Part shown: piece by piece, positions 48,669-57,469 of the stretch
Layout: the number at the start of each line of letters is the position of its first letter
How positions within the stretch are numbered: position 1 is the stretch's first letter
NCBI RefSeq assembly: GCF_001423425.1
Contig: NZ_LMNX01000002.1
Location: 558,001 to 622,000 of the forward strand
Direction of reading: 5' to 3'
Origin: Rhizobium sp. Leaf306
GTDB lineage: Bacteria; Pseudomonadota; Alphaproteobacteria; Rhizobiales; Rhizobiaceae
DNA: 64,000 nucleotides
Translations under genes and position numbers: made by a program
The notes under the pieces: generated by a model
The model's database searches: none
Told to the model about the DNA's origin: nothing
Seen by the model: the letters and a program-made list of their open reading frames with translations, nothing else

Positions 48669-50858
48669 TCAGTCCTTGTCGTAGAGACTGCTCAGCGGCT
48701 TCTTGAGAAGACCATCGCGCAACGAACCTTCCCTTGGCGGAGCTTCGCGCCGCAGGAATGCGTTCGGACGCGGTTCCAGTGACGGCGAGCCTGGTCGAGG
48801 GGTCTCGGACGAAACCTGCCGACGAAGATCGGCGAAACGGTCGTGAATGGCGGGCGGGCGATCCGTGAGCCGGTCGGTCTGGCGCTCCGCGGGACGCTCG
48901 GCAAAGCGCTCAACCGGCCTGTCGCGTTCCGGGAAGCGCGGTGCAAGCCGCTCCGCTGCACGCGGGGTCGGCAGCATGTCGGATGTGTAGGGTGCCAACG
49001 AGGGCGGCTCCGGCGAGCGCGGGGCAGGCGCATCGAGCGGCGGTATACCGCTGCCGATTTCACGCCGCCAGTCATTCAGTTCCGCGTCATCGGCGGCCGG
49101 CACAGCCTGCCTGTCTTCGGGGGGGATCGGCAGACCTGCCTCCGGGGCGGGTGGATTGGCGGAATAGCTCTGCTGGAACGATGAGATTTCCGGCGCTGTG
49201 ACCGAGCGCATGCGGGACACGATCGAACGCAAATCAACCGTGTCGGGCGTTTCTTCGCTGCCCTTGTTTGCAAGACTGTTGGTCTTTGGAAGATAGCGTT
49301 TCTCGACGCGTGAGAAGCGCATGCGCATGGGAACCGAGATGGCCTCGCCGAACGCGATTGCCTCGCCATTGCCGATCGACGACAGGAAGCTCGTCGTCGA
49401 AATCGACGAATTCGGGATCGCCGACTTGATGATGACCTGATCCCGTTCATTCGACAGGCGCATGGCAAACAGTGTCGAGCACTGGGACAGGATCGTCTGG
49501 TCAAGCTCGCCGGGGCGCTGCGTGATGATGCCAAGGGAAACGCCGTATTTCCGGCCTTCCTTTGCGATGCGGGAGATGGCCTGCACGGTCGGCGCAAACC
49601 CGAGCTCCCGGTCCGCCGGTACGTAGCGGTGCGCTTCCTCGCAGACAACGAGCATGTGAATTGCGCCATTGCTCCAGAGCGCAAGCTCGAACGCCATGCG
49701 GCAGAGGATAGAGGCGACAGAGTTCACGACTTCCGATGGGATGCCGGCAAGCTGGAACGTCGAGATCGGCCGGTCGTCGCCGGGAATGCGGAAGATATGC
49801 GCGATCGTCTCCATGATCGTGTCTTGGATCGTGTTGTTGGAGAACATGAAATGGTAGCGCGGATCGTTGATAGCCGACGTGATGCGCATTTTCAGAGCGC
49901 GCAGGAACGGCTTGTCGGAGCGACCCTCCAGCCTGCCGAGCCGTTCGTCGATCAGGGCCAGCAGATCGGCCATGCGGTAAGGGACGGGCGTATCGGCGGT
50001 CAGTGAACTTTTTTCCGAAGCCGAGCGGCGCATCAGGCCCGAATCGCTGCCCTTGAAAGCGCGTTTTGCTTCCGGGATGAGGTCGCGCATGATGTCGAGC
50101 TCTTCGGGGATAGCCGGGCGGCCACGGAAAATGACCTCCGAGAATTCCTCAAGGCGCATCAGCCAGAAAGGCAGGTCGAGCGTGTCGGTATCGATAATGA
50201 CCGCATGATCGGGAAAGGCTGCCGCAAATTCGTTGTGCGGATCGAGGATCAGAACGCGGAGCCGATGGTCAGCTTCGATCGCCTTGTGCAGGAGAAGCGA
50301 AACGGCTGTCGACTTGCCGACGCCGGTGGAGCCGACGATGGCGAAATGCTTCGACAGCATTGAAGGCACATGGATCGCCGCATCGATGCTTTCATCCTGG
50401 CTGAGCTTGCCGATCGTGCACGTATCGTTCTTGCCGGCATCGTAGATGCGCAGAAGGTCGGCCGAGCGGATACGATGGGCAATGGCGCCGAGATAGGGGT
50501 AGGCGGAAATGCCGCTCGAAAACTCTTCGCGGCCATCATGCCCGACACGGACCTCGCCGAGCAGCTCGACTTCGATGTGGAATTTCGTGTCTTCGCCTTC
50601 CGCCCACTGGCGTTCGCCAGATTGCATCGAATAGGCAAGCGCGACGACGCGGTTGCTGCCGACGGAAATGGAGATCAGCCGGCCGACGGACCAGAGTTCG
50701 GTGAGATCGGTGTCGCCATGCTCGGCGACAGCTGCGATCGTCGCATGCGAGCCGTTGCAGGCGACGACACGGCCCAGCATCCGGTTACCGATTTTCTGGG
50801 CATCGCGACGCTCTTGCTCCCCGGCAGAGATCGAACGGTGAAGGTCGTTGTTCAACAA
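48669..50858 (-). CDS. HerA/FtsK-like ATPase (DUF87) with disordered C-terminal tail
   Basis: A 729-aa P-loop ATPase. The N-terminal HAS-barrel-like domain (about residues 25-150) is followed by Walker A GSTGVGKST (176-184), LILDPHNEFAAAFPD, Walker B MLVVCEEAHRYVP, and a sensor region GIITQRPGELDQTILSQCST. This fits the HerA/DUF87 helicase-translocase family. The last 200 residues are Pro/Arg/Glu rich (for example ERPAERQTDRLTDRP) and predicted disordered. No NurA nuclease gene is next to it, so the partner is unknown. The start is TTG 50858; a later ATG at 50780 is possible. Confidence 0.85.
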   Translation of the reverse strand: MLNNDLHRSISAGEQERRDAQKIGNRMLGRVVACNGSHATIAAVAEHGDTDLTELWSVGRLISISVGSNRVVALAYSMQSGERQWAEGEDTKFHIEVELLGEVRVGHDGREEFSSGISAYPYLGAIAHRIRSADLLRIYDAGKNDTCTIGKLSQDESIDAAIHVPSMLSKHFAIVGSTGVGKSTAVSLLLHKAIEADHRLRVLILDPHNEFAAAFPDHAVIIDTDTLDLPFWLMRLEEFSEVIFRGRPAIPEELDIMRDLIPEAKRAFKGSDSGLMRRSASEKSSLTADTPVPYRMADLLALIDERLGRLEGRSDKPFLRALKMRITSAINDPRYHFMFSNNTIQDTIMETIAHIFRIPGDDRPISTFQLAGIPSEVVNSVASILCRMAFELALWSNGAIHMLVVCEEAHRYVPADRELGFAPTVQAISRIAKEGRKYGVSLGIITQRPGELDQTILSQCSTLFAMRLSNERDQVIIKSAIPNSSISTTSFLSSIGNGEAIAFGEAISVPMRMRFSRVEKRYLPKTNSLANKGSEETPDTVDLRSIVSRMRSVTAPEISSFQQSYSANPPAPEAGLPIPPEDRQAVPAADDAELNDWRREIGSGIPPLDAPAPRSPEPPSLAPYTSDMLPTPRAAERLAPRFPERDRPVERFAERPAERQTDRLTDRPPAIHDRFADLRRQVSSETPRPGSPSLEPRPNAFLRREAPPREGSLRDGLLKKPLSSLYDKD

Positions 50859-51028
50859 CAGTAACGGCCCTGCAAATGGGGTGGCAATCGAAAGGTGATA
50901 TGGAGATCAGGTTCCTCCAATCTCGCGACTGTAGCCTTGCCGGCTTAACAACTTGTGTAGGACCTCGTGACTTTCGGCGCGAACTGCGAGCGATCTCAAT
51001 GAGATGACGTTTTTGCTGACGGTCTGCG

Positions 51029-51057
51029 TTGACGAATGGGGCATATCCGGCTAACAC
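51029..51057 (+). promoter_or_regulatory. promoter of the ilv leader
   Basis: TTGACG (51029-51034) and TAACAC (51052-51057) are 17 bases apart. The predicted first base falls at about 51063-51066, on or just before the leader ATG at 51066. The 170 bases between the HerA-like gene and this promoter hold nothing else I recognise. Confidence 0.55.
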
Positions 51058-51065
51058 TCACGGCC

Positions 51066-51122
51066 ATGAAGATTTCGAACGCACTTATCGTGGTGGGAAC
51101 GCGCATGGGCAGGACGGTGTAA
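51066..51122 (+). CDS. ilvL: leader peptide of the ilvIH operon (predicted)
   Basis: An 18-codon frame reads MKISNALIVVGTRMGRTV then TAA. Five of 18 codons are for branched-chain amino acids: Ile3, Leu7, Ile8, Val9 and Val10, the last four in a row. It ends about 110 bases before the ilvI start and is followed by two hairpins, the last a terminator. No clear Shine-Dalgarno precedes it, and the predicted transcript starts at or near its AUG, so it may be translated leaderless. The symbol is given by role only. Confidence 0.7.
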   Translation: MKISNALIVVGTRMGRTV

Positions 51123-51148
51123 CCGTCCGGCGATAGCCACCCATGCGC
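51101..51148 (+). promoter_or_regulatory. long leader hairpin before the ilv attenuator
   Basis: GCGCATGGG (51101-51109) pairs perfectly with CCCATGCGC (51140-51148). Inside lies a second hairpin, GGACGG (51112-51117) with CCGTCC (51123-51128), whose loop TGTAA carries the leader stop codon. The first strand begins just after the BCAA codons, where a stalled ribosome would block it. Confidence 0.65.
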
Positions 51149-51156
51149 GGAAAGAC

Positions 51157-51180
51157 AGGCTCCTCAAGGGGCCTTTTTTT
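51157..51180 (+). terminator. attenuator terminator of ilvIH
   Basis: AGGCTCC (51157-51163) pairs with GGGGCCT (51168-51174) over loop TCAA, with one G-U pair, followed by a run of seven T (51174-51180). It ends directly before the ilvI 5' region and would stop transcription of the operon. Confidence 0.8.
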
Positions 51181-51231
51181 ATGTCTTCAAACCGGCTCGG
51201 AGGAGCCGCCGGTAAATCCAGAAGTGAACGG

Positions 51232-53019
51232 ATGACGATGATGACGGATACGAATAACAGGATGACGGGCGCAGAGATCGTCCTGAAGGCGCTGAAGGAC
51301 AACGGCGTCGAGCATATTTTCGGCTATCCCGGCGGCGCGATCCTGCCGATCTATGACGAAATCTTCCAGCAGGATGACATCAAGCACATCCTCGTCCGCC
51401 ACGAACAGGGCGCCGGCCATGCGGCCGAAGGCTATGCCCGTTCGACCGGCAAGGTTGGTGTCATGCTCGTCACCTCAGGTCCAGGCGCCACCAACGCGGT
51501 TACGCCGCTGCAGGACGCGCTGATGGATTCGATCCCGCTCGTGTGTCTGACCGGCCAGGTTCCGACCAACCTGATCGGCTCGGATGCCTTCCAGGAAGCC
51601 GATACGGTCGGCATCACGCGCCCCTGCACCAAGCACAACTGGCTCGTCAAGGACGTCGACCAGCTGGCCGGTGTCATCCACGAGGCGTTCCGTATCGCCC
51701 AGTCGGGCCGTCCGGGACCTGTTGTCGTCGATATCCCGAAGGATATCCAGTTTGCGACCGGCACCTACACGCCACCGGGCGCGACGCCTGCCAACAAGAG
51801 TTACGCGCCCAAGCTTGCCGGCGATATGCAGGCAATCGAGGCAGCCGTACAGCTCATGGCCTCGGCCCGTCGGCCGATCCTCTATACCGGCGGTGGCGTC
51901 ATCAATTCCGGTCCGGAAGCGTCGCGTTTGCTGCGCGAGTTGATCGAGCTCACGGATTTCCCGATCACCTCGACGCTGATGGGGCTCGGCGCCTATCCGG
52001 CATCGGGCAAGAACTGGCTCGGCATGCTGGGCATGCACGGTTCCTATGAAGCCAACATGGCGATGCATGACTGCGACGTCATGGTTTGCGTCGGTGCGCG
52101 TTTCGACGACCGCATCACCGGTCGCCTGAACGCGTTCGCGCCGAACTCGCGCAAGATCCACATCGATATCGACCCGTCGTCGATCAACAAGAACGTTCGT
52201 GTCGAGATCCCGATCATCGGTGATGTCGGCCATGTTCTGGAGGAGATGGTCCGCCTGTGGCGCGCCCTGCCGCAAAAGCAGGACAAGGCGCAGATCTCCG
52301 ACTGGTGGAGCGAAATCCAGAGCTGGCGGGGTCGCAAGTCGTTTTCCTACAAGAACTCGACCGACGTCATCATGCCGCAATACGCGGTCGAGCGTCTCTA
52401 CGAGGCGACGAAGGGTCACAAGACCTTCATCACGACCGAGGTCGGCCAGCACCAGATGTGGGCGGCACAGTTCTTCGGTTTCGAAGAGCCGAACCGCTGG
52501 ATGACATCGGGTGGTCTCGGCACGATGGGTTACGGCCTGCCGGCAGCTCTCGGCGTTCAGGTCGCGCATCCCGATGCGCTCGTCATCGACATTGCCGGCG
52601 ACGCGTCGATCCAGATGTGCATCCAGGAAATGTCCTGCGCGATCCAGCACGATCTGCCGGTCAAGATCTTTATCCTGAACAACCAGTATATGGGCATGGT
52701 GCGCCAGTGGCAGCAGCTGCTTCACGGCAACCGCCTGTCGAACTCCTATACGGAAGCGATGCCTGACTTCGTCAAACTAGCGGAAGCTTACGGTGCTGTC
52801 GGCATGTATTGCGACGATCCCAAGGAGCTGGACGACAAGATCGCCGAGATGATCGCGGTCAGGCGGCCGGTCATCTTCGATTGCCGCGTTGCGAACCTCA
52901 CCAACTGCTTCCCGATGATCCCGTCAGGCAAGGCTCATAACGAGATGCTGCTGCCGGACGAGGCGACCGATGACGCTGTTGCGACAGCGATCGACGCCAA
53001 GGGCCGTCAGCTGGTTTGA
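51232..53019 (+). CDS. ilvI: acetolactate synthase, large subunit
   Basis: The TPP-dependent catalytic subunit makes acetolactate or acetohydroxybutyrate, the first common step of valine, isoleucine and leucine synthesis. The 595-aa protein has the catalytic glutamate E58 in RHEQGAGHAAEGYARS, the FAD-binding middle domain, and the TPP motif IAGDASIQMCIQEM followed by NNQYMGMVRQWQ. I start at ATG 51232; a frame from ATG 51181 is open but its first codons form a GC-rich hairpin and are not conserved. The gene lies behind a leader peptide and attenuator. Confidence 0.95.
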   Translation: MTMMTDTNNRMTGAEIVLKALKDNGVEHIFGYPGGAILPIYDEIFQQDDIKHILVRHEQGAGHAAEGYARSTGKVGVMLVTSGPGATNAVTPLQDALMDSIPLVCLTGQVPTNLIGSDAFQEADTVGITRPCTKHNWLVKDVDQLAGVIHEAFRIAQSGRPGPVVVDIPKDIQFATGTYTPPGATPANKSYAPKLAGDMQAIEAAVQLMASARRPILYTGGGVINSGPEASRLLRELIELTDFPITSTLMGLGAYPASGKNWLGMLGMHGSYEANMAMHDCDVMVCVGARFDDRITGRLNAFAPNSRKIHIDIDPSSINKNVRVEIPIIGDVGHVLEEMVRLWRALPQKQDKAQISDWWSEIQSWRGRKSFSYKNSTDVIMPQYAVERLYEATKGHKTFITTEVGQHQMWAAQFFGFEEPNRWMTSGGLGTMGYGLPAALGVQVAHPDALVIDIAGDASIQMCIQEMSCAIQHDLPVKIFILNNQYMGMVRQWQQLLHGNRLSNSYTEAMPDFVKLAEAYGAVGMYCDDPKELDDKIAEMIAVRRPVIFDCRVANLTNCFPMIPSGKAHNEMLLPDEATDDAVATAIDAKGRQLV

Positions 53020-53089
53020 TCGGCGCATCTGGGGCGTCAGCGGAACGCTGGCGTCCTGAACCTATCTCTGAGGAAACGGACCTGAGACC

Positions 53090-53662
53090 ATGAATGCACA
53101 TCAGCAGCCGACCGGTTCTGCCTACTTCTTCCAGCCGGAGACGGCCAAGGTCGAGAGCCATACGCTTTCGGTTCTCGTCAGCAACGAGCCGGGCGTTCTT
53201 GCCCGCGTCATCGGGCTTTTCTCCGGCCGCGGCTACAATATCGAAAGCCTGACGGTTTCGGAGACCGAGCATGAAGCGCACCTATCGCGCATCACGATCG
53301 TCACCAACGGAACGCCGACCGTGCTTGAGCAGATCAAAGCGCAGCTCGAGCGCATCGTGCCTGTCCACCGGGTTCTCGACCTGACGGTCCGAGCGCGCGA
53401 TCTTGGCCAGGACCGGCCGATCGAACGGGAAGTGGCATTGCTCAAGGTCGTCGGCCACGGCGACCAGCGGGCAGAGGCCTTGCGTCTCGCCGACGCGTTC
53501 CAGGCGAAGGTCGTGGACGCGACGATCGAGCACTTCATCTTCGAAATCACCGGCAAGTCGTCGAAGATCGATCAGTTCGTGGCGGTCATCAGACCTCTCG
53601 GCCTGATCGAGATCTGCCGCACGGGCATCGCCGCGATGAACCGCGGCTCGCAGGGCATGTAA
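53090..53662 (+). CDS. ilvH: acetolactate synthase, regulatory small subunit
   Basis: The small subunit activates the large one and gives valine feedback control. The 190-aa protein has an N-terminal ACT domain (HTLSVLVSNEPGVLARVIGL, then FSGRGYNIESLTVS) and a C-terminal ALS_ss domain (EREVALLKVVGHGDQRAEAL). It follows ilvI by 70 bases in the same direction and must be in the same operon. Confidence 0.97.
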   Translation: MNAHQQPTGSAYFFQPETAKVESHTLSVLVSNEPGVLARVIGLFSGRGYNIESLTVSETEHEAHLSRITIVTNGTPTVLEQIKAQLERIVPVHRVLDLTVRARDLGQDRPIEREVALLKVVGHGDQRAEALRLADAFQAKVVDATIEHFIFEITGKSSKIDQFVAVIRPLGLIEICRTGIAAMNRGSQGM

Positions 53663-54703
53663 GTGTCGGGCCGTGGCGCCGGGGATATTCCATTGCAAAA
53701 GGGCTGGCTGCCGAAACCTGGAACGCGCATCGGTGCGACCTTCTATGTCCGGCAGTCCCAGCCCTTTTTGCGGCATTACTTCGGCGTAGAGGCGCTTGAG
53801 CCGACGCTTCGGCCGGGGATCGGCGGGATCGTTCTGTGGGGCGGTCGCGCTCCGGCAAAGGCGGCGAGGTTGATTGCCGCGCTGCGCGGCCTGCCGAGCT
53901 GGTTTCTCGAAGACGGGTTTTTACGCTCGGTGGGTCTCGGCAAGCAGAACGCGCTGCCGATTTCGATCCAGATCGACGACCTTGGCATGCCGGTAAGGGC
54001 CGCCGTTCCCTCGCGGCTGGAAAAGGTGATCGCGGCATCTGCCGACGATTGGGATGCTGCATCCCTGGGCAGTGATATCCGCACTGCGCTGGTGTCTGAA
54101 AAGCTCTCGAAATACAACAACCTGCCGCATCGGGAGCTGAAACTCGAGAGATCGCTGCGAAAGCGCATCCTTCTGGTTGACCAGGTGTTCGGCGATGTTT
54201 CGGTGCCGATGGCGGGCGGCTCGCCGGACAGCTTTTCTCGGATGCTCAAGGATGCGATCGCGAGCGGTGCTCAATGCGTGGTGCGCACCCATCCGGATGT
54301 GATGGCCGGTTTCCGCAAGGGCTACCTGACCGAACAGGCAGCGAACGCGTCCGGCGTGATTCTCCTGTCGGATGCGGTCTCGGTTGCCTCCATTCTCGAC
54401 GTGGTGGACGAAGTCTGGACGGTCTCGAGCCAGTTCGGGCTGGACGCGCTCCTGCGCGAAAAGCCGGTGCGGTGTTATGCCGGTCCGTTCTATGCGGGCT
54501 GGGACCTGACCGAAGATCACCTCGGTGGGGGCGCGCAGGCCACTCTGTCTCGTCGGACCGCCCGTCCCACCATCGATCAGCTGGCAGCGGCAGCCTTCGG
54601 CCTATACCCGGTCTATCGCGACACGAAGAGCTTTGCCGAAATCGACGTCTTCAAGGCGATCGAGACGCTCGCGGACGAGCGCCGACGGCTGAATCTCGAC
54701 TAG
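53663..54703 (+). CDS. KpsC/LpsZ-like capsule polysaccharide protein
   Basis: A 346-aa protein of the Capsule_synth family (KpsC/KpsS, rhizobial LpsZ/RkpJ-like), which includes beta-Kdo transferases for K-antigen lipid anchors. Motifs seen are [56 protein letters not shown] and [12 protein letters not shown]. KpsC itself has two such domains; this has one. It starts at GTG 53663, immediately after the ilvH stop, which suggests co-transcription. No other capsule gene is near. The stop overlaps that of the convergent aldo/keto reductase (CTAG). Confidence 0.82.
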   Translation: MSGRGAGDIPLQKGWLPKPGTRIGATFYVRQSQPFLRHYFGVEALEPTLRPGIGGIVLWGGRAPAKAARLIAALRGLPSWFLEDGFLRSVGLGKQNALPISIQIDDLGMPVRAAVPSRLEKVIAASADDWDAASLGSDIRTALVSEKLSKYNNLPHRELKLERSLRKRILLVDQVFGDVSVPMAGGSPDSFSRMLKDAIASGAQCVVRTHPDVMAGFRKGYLTEQAANASGVILLSDAVSVASILDVVDEVWTVSSQFGLDALLREKPVRCYAGPFYAGWDLTEDHLGGGAQATLSRRTARPTIDQLAAAAFGLYPVYRDTKSFAEIDVFKAIETLADERRRLNLD

Positions 54704-55542
54704 AGCATCTCCAGCGGCTGCTTGCGTTCCGGCGGCGGGAAGGCGGCGTCGAGAGCCTCCCAGTCCTCGTCGCTGATGTCGAGGTCGACAGCAACGGCAT
54801 TCTCCTCGACGCGCGACGCGGTCGAGGATTTCGGAATCGCGATCACCTTGTCCCGCTCCAGCAGGAAAGCGAGCGCCACCTGCGCTGGCGTTGCCTGGTA
54901 GGCTTTGGCGATGCGGATCAGTTCCGCATTGCGCAGGATCCGTCCCTGTTCGATCGGGGAATAGGCCATGACCGGAATCTCGTGCTCCTGGCACCAGGGC
55001 AAGAGATCGTATTCGATGCCGCGGCGCGACAGATTGTAGAGTACTTGATTGGTCGCGCAGTTGCGTCCATCCGGCACCGCCATCAGTTCTTCCATGTCGG
55101 CGGTGTCGAAATTGGAGACGCCCCAGGCGCCGATCTTGCCGTCGCGGCGCAGAGCCTCGAACCCGGCGACGGTTTCTTCGAGCGGATGCTCGCCGCGCCA
55201 GTGCAGGAGGTAGAGGTCGAGCCGATCCGTTTGCAGGCGTTCGAGACTGGCCTCGCAGGCCTCGATCACACCGGGGCGGCTGGCATTCCAGGGATAGACC
55301 TTGCTGACCAGAAACACCTCGTCGCGCCGGCCGTCGATGGCTTTTCCTGTGAGCTCTTCCGACGCGCCTTCGCCATACATTTCCGCCGTGTCGATCAGTG
55401 TCATCCCAAGGTCGAGCCCGCGGCGCAGACTTTCGATCTCGGCGTTGGCGTCGTTCGGGGACTCGCCCATCTTCCAGGTTCCAAGACCAAGCGCTGGAAC
55501 CGAGATGCCGGAGGGCAGGGTGACGGTTGGAATATCGGGCAT
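54700..55542 (-). CDS. aldo/keto reductase
   Basis: A 280-aa NADPH-dependent TIM-barrel oxidoreductase. The catalytic tetrad is seen as D51 and Y56 ([15 protein letters not shown]), K81 ([10 protein letters not shown]) and H114 ([11 protein letters not shown]). The cofactor end reads [15 protein letters not shown]. The start [12 protein letters not shown] (ATG 55542) is preceded by GAGG. It converges on the KpsC-like gene with overlapping stops. The substrate is not known; it is divergent from the nitrile hydratase operon. Confidence 0.93.
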   Translation of the reverse strand: MPDIPTVTLPSGISVPALGLGTWKMGESPNDANAEIESLRRGLDLGMTLIDTAEMYGEGASEELTGKAIDGRRDEVFLVSKVYPWNASRPGVIEACEASLERLQTDRLDLYLLHWRGEHPLEETVAGFEALRRDGKIGAWGVSNFDTADMEELMAVPDGRNCATNQVLYNLSRRGIEYDLLPWCQEHEIPVMAYSPIEQGRILRNAELIRIAKAYQATPAQVALAFLLERDKVIAIPKSSTASRVEENAVAVDLDISDEDWEALDAAFPPPERKQPLEML

Positions 55543-55738
55543 CTTCGACCTCGCTGATGAGTGATCTGATGTCAGATAAGGCGCTCTGCCGTGATGCCAA
55601 GCCTCCGGTCCGTCCGGTGGCGGCAAAGGCTTGCCGGGCATGAGGAAGGCGCATACGCTGAACCGACGACGACAACGTTTGCATCTCCTCGATGCGGACG
55701 TTGGCAAAGGTATCCCGCAGCGATCATGAGGTCCGGCC

Positions 55739-56392
55739 ATGCACGACGATCACGAGACCGATCACCACGACCACCATGGCCACGCTCACGGTCACTTTCA
55801 CGACCACGACAACCGCTACACCGACATGCAGGCGCGGGTAAGGGCGCTTGAGACGGTGCTGGTCGAAAAAGGCCTGATTGATCCGAAAGCGGTTGATGCG
55901 ATCGTCGAGACCTACGAGACGAAGATCGGGCCGAAGAACGGCGCCCGCGTGGTAGCGAAAGCATGGAGCGATCCGGTGTTTGCGGACTGGCTGAAGGCAG
56001 ATGCCACGGCGGCGATCGCCAGCCTCGGCTATACCGGCCGCCAGGGTGAGCATATGCGCGCCGTGTTCAACACGCCGGGTACCCATAACCTCATCGTCTG
56101 CACGCTCTGCTCCTGTTATCCGTGGGCGGTCCTTGGCCTGCCGCCGACCTGGTACAAGGCGCCGGCCTATCGCTCCCGTGCGGTGATCGATCCACGCGGC
56201 GTGCTGGCCGAATTCGGCTTGGCTCTTCCCCAGGAGACGAAGATCCGCGTCTGGGATTCGACGGCGGAACTGCGCTACCTCGTCATTCCTGAACGACCTG
56301 ACGGGACGGACGGGCTGGACGAGCAAGCGCTTGCCGCACTGGTCAGCCGTGACGCGATGATCGGTACCGCGATCGCAGGGGTGCCGTCATGA
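55739..56392 (+). CDS. nthA: nitrile hydratase alpha subunit, cobalt type
   Basis: The alpha subunit holds the metal centre that hydrates nitriles to amides. The claw motif is [10 protein letters not shown] with C121, C124, S125 and C126; Thr between the first two Cys marks the cobalt type (iron enzymes have Ser). The 217-aa protein has an extra His/Asp-rich start, [20 protein letters not shown], absent from classical enzymes. GAGG precedes the ATG. It overlaps nthB by 4 bases. Confidence 0.95.
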   Translation: MHDDHETDHHDHHGHAHGHFHDHDNRYTDMQARVRALETVLVEKGLIDPKAVDAIVETYETKIGPKNGARVVAKAWSDPVFADWLKADATAAIASLGYTGRQGEHMRAVFNTPGTHNLIVCTLCSCYPWAVLGLPPTWYKAPAYRSRAVIDPRGVLAEFGLALPQETKIRVWDSTAELRYLVIPERPDGTDGLDEQALAALVSRDAMIGTAIAGVPS

Positions 56393-57048
56393 ACGGCCCG
56401 CACGACCTTGGCGGACAGATGGGTTTCGGGTTGGTGGCACCTGACAGCAACGAGCCCTATTTCCATGCGGACTGGGAACGCCGCGTGCTGGGCCTGACGC
56501 TCTCCTGCGGTGCATTTGGCGCATGGAACATCGATGAAAGCCGGCATGCGCGCGAGAATATCCCACCGGCGAGCTATCTCGCGGCCAGCTATTACGAGAT
56601 CTGGACCCGGGCGCTGGAAGTGCTTCTGGAACGGCACGGTTTTGCGACCAGCGCGGAAATTGCCTCGGGCACAAAACAGGTCGAACCGGCGGTGCCCAAA
56701 CGCATCTTGAAAGCCGAGACGGTTGCGGGCGTGCTTTCCAAAGGCGGGCCGTGCGACCGGCCGCTGGAGACAAGGCCAGCCTTTGCCGCGGGCGATCGTG
56801 TCCGCACGAAAAACTTCAACCCGGAGACCCACACGCGATTGCCGCGTTACGCACGCGCCAAGACCGGCGTGGTCGAGGCGGTGCAGGGCGCTTTCGTGTT
56901 CCCGGATGACAATGCCCATGGCAAGGGCGAAAACCCGCAATGGGTCTATACCGTCGTTTTCGATGCGGCTGAAATCTGGGGCGAGGGCGCCGATCCGACG
57001 CTGACGGTTTCCATCGACGCCTGGGAGAGCTATCTTGAGCGCCTCTGA
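56389..57048 (+). CDS. nthB: nitrile hydratase beta subunit
   Basis: The beta subunit forms the heterodimer with NthA and shapes the substrate pocket. The 219-aa protein begins [14 protein letters not shown], the conserved start, and has the C-terminal SH3-like domain [20 protein letters not shown] and [20 protein letters not shown]. It overlaps nthA by 4 bases and the accessory gene by 14. Confidence 0.95.
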   Translation: MNGPHDLGGQMGFGLVAPDSNEPYFHADWERRVLGLTLSCGAFGAWNIDESRHARENIPPASYLAASYYEIWTRALEVLLERHGFATSAEIASGTKQVEPAVPKRILKAETVAGVLSKGGPCDRPLETRPAFAAGDRVRTKNFNPETHTRLPRYARAKTGVVEAVQGAFVFPDDNAHGKGENPQWVYTVVFDAAEIWGEGADPTLTVSIDAWESYLERL

Positions 57049-57424
57049 ACACCGATGCGATATCAAACCGGACATCGTGCAATCGCCGGGCTTGCCGGTG
57101 TCACCGGAGGGTGATCCGGTATTTCCCGAGCCCTGGGCGGCCGAAGCCTTCGCGATGACCGTGCATCTGCACGAGCGCGGCGTGTTTACGTGGCCGGAAT
57201 GGGCGCAAGCGCTCTCGGGCCAGGTCCATCAGCCCGGCAGGGCAGATGATGGAAGCGACTATTTCGACTGCTGGGTTGCAGCGCTCTGCGACCTTCTCGC
57301 AGAAAAACAGGTCGCCGACGAAGCGACGATCCTTAGCCTGCAGCAGAGTTGGCAGCGCGCGGCGGAAGCCACGCCGCATGGCATGCCGATCGAGCTGAGG
57401 AACGATCCGCACCGACAGAGTTGA
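57035..57424 (+). CDS. nitrile hydratase accessory (activator) protein
   Basis: A 129-aa protein similar to the cobalt nitrile hydratase activator (P14K/NhlE type), which helps load and modify the alpha subunit. Typical stretches are PVFPEPWAAEAFAMTVHLHE, GVFTWPEWAQAL and YFDCWVAALCDLLAEK. The start at TTG 57035 overlaps nthB by 14 bases. No cobalt transporter or amidase gene lies beside the operon in this window. Confidence 0.85.
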   Translation: MSASEHRCDIKPDIVQSPGLPVSPEGDPVFPEPWAAEAFAMTVHLHERGVFTWPEWAQALSGQVHQPGRADDGSDYFDCWVAALCDLLAEKQVADEATILSLQQSWQRAAEATPHGMPIELRNDPHRQS

Positions 57425-57469
57425 CAACAGGCACCTTGAAAATACACATCAAGTGTGTATAGATAGGCC
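57421..57469 (+). promoter_or_regulatory. hicAB promoter with dyad operator
   Basis: A TTGACA box (57421-57426) overlaps the stop of the nitrile hydratase accessory gene. Downstream, ATACACA (57442-57448) and TGTGTAT (57454-57460) form a perfect 7+7 bp dyad with a 5-base centre, covering the likely -10 (TACACA, 57443-57448). The HicB ribbon-helix-helix antitoxin is the likely binder. Confidence 0.6.

Noticed and set aside
51475-52725. 416-aa open frame antisense to ilvI
   Set aside because: Shadow of the strong third-position GC bias of ilvI; no recognisable domain.
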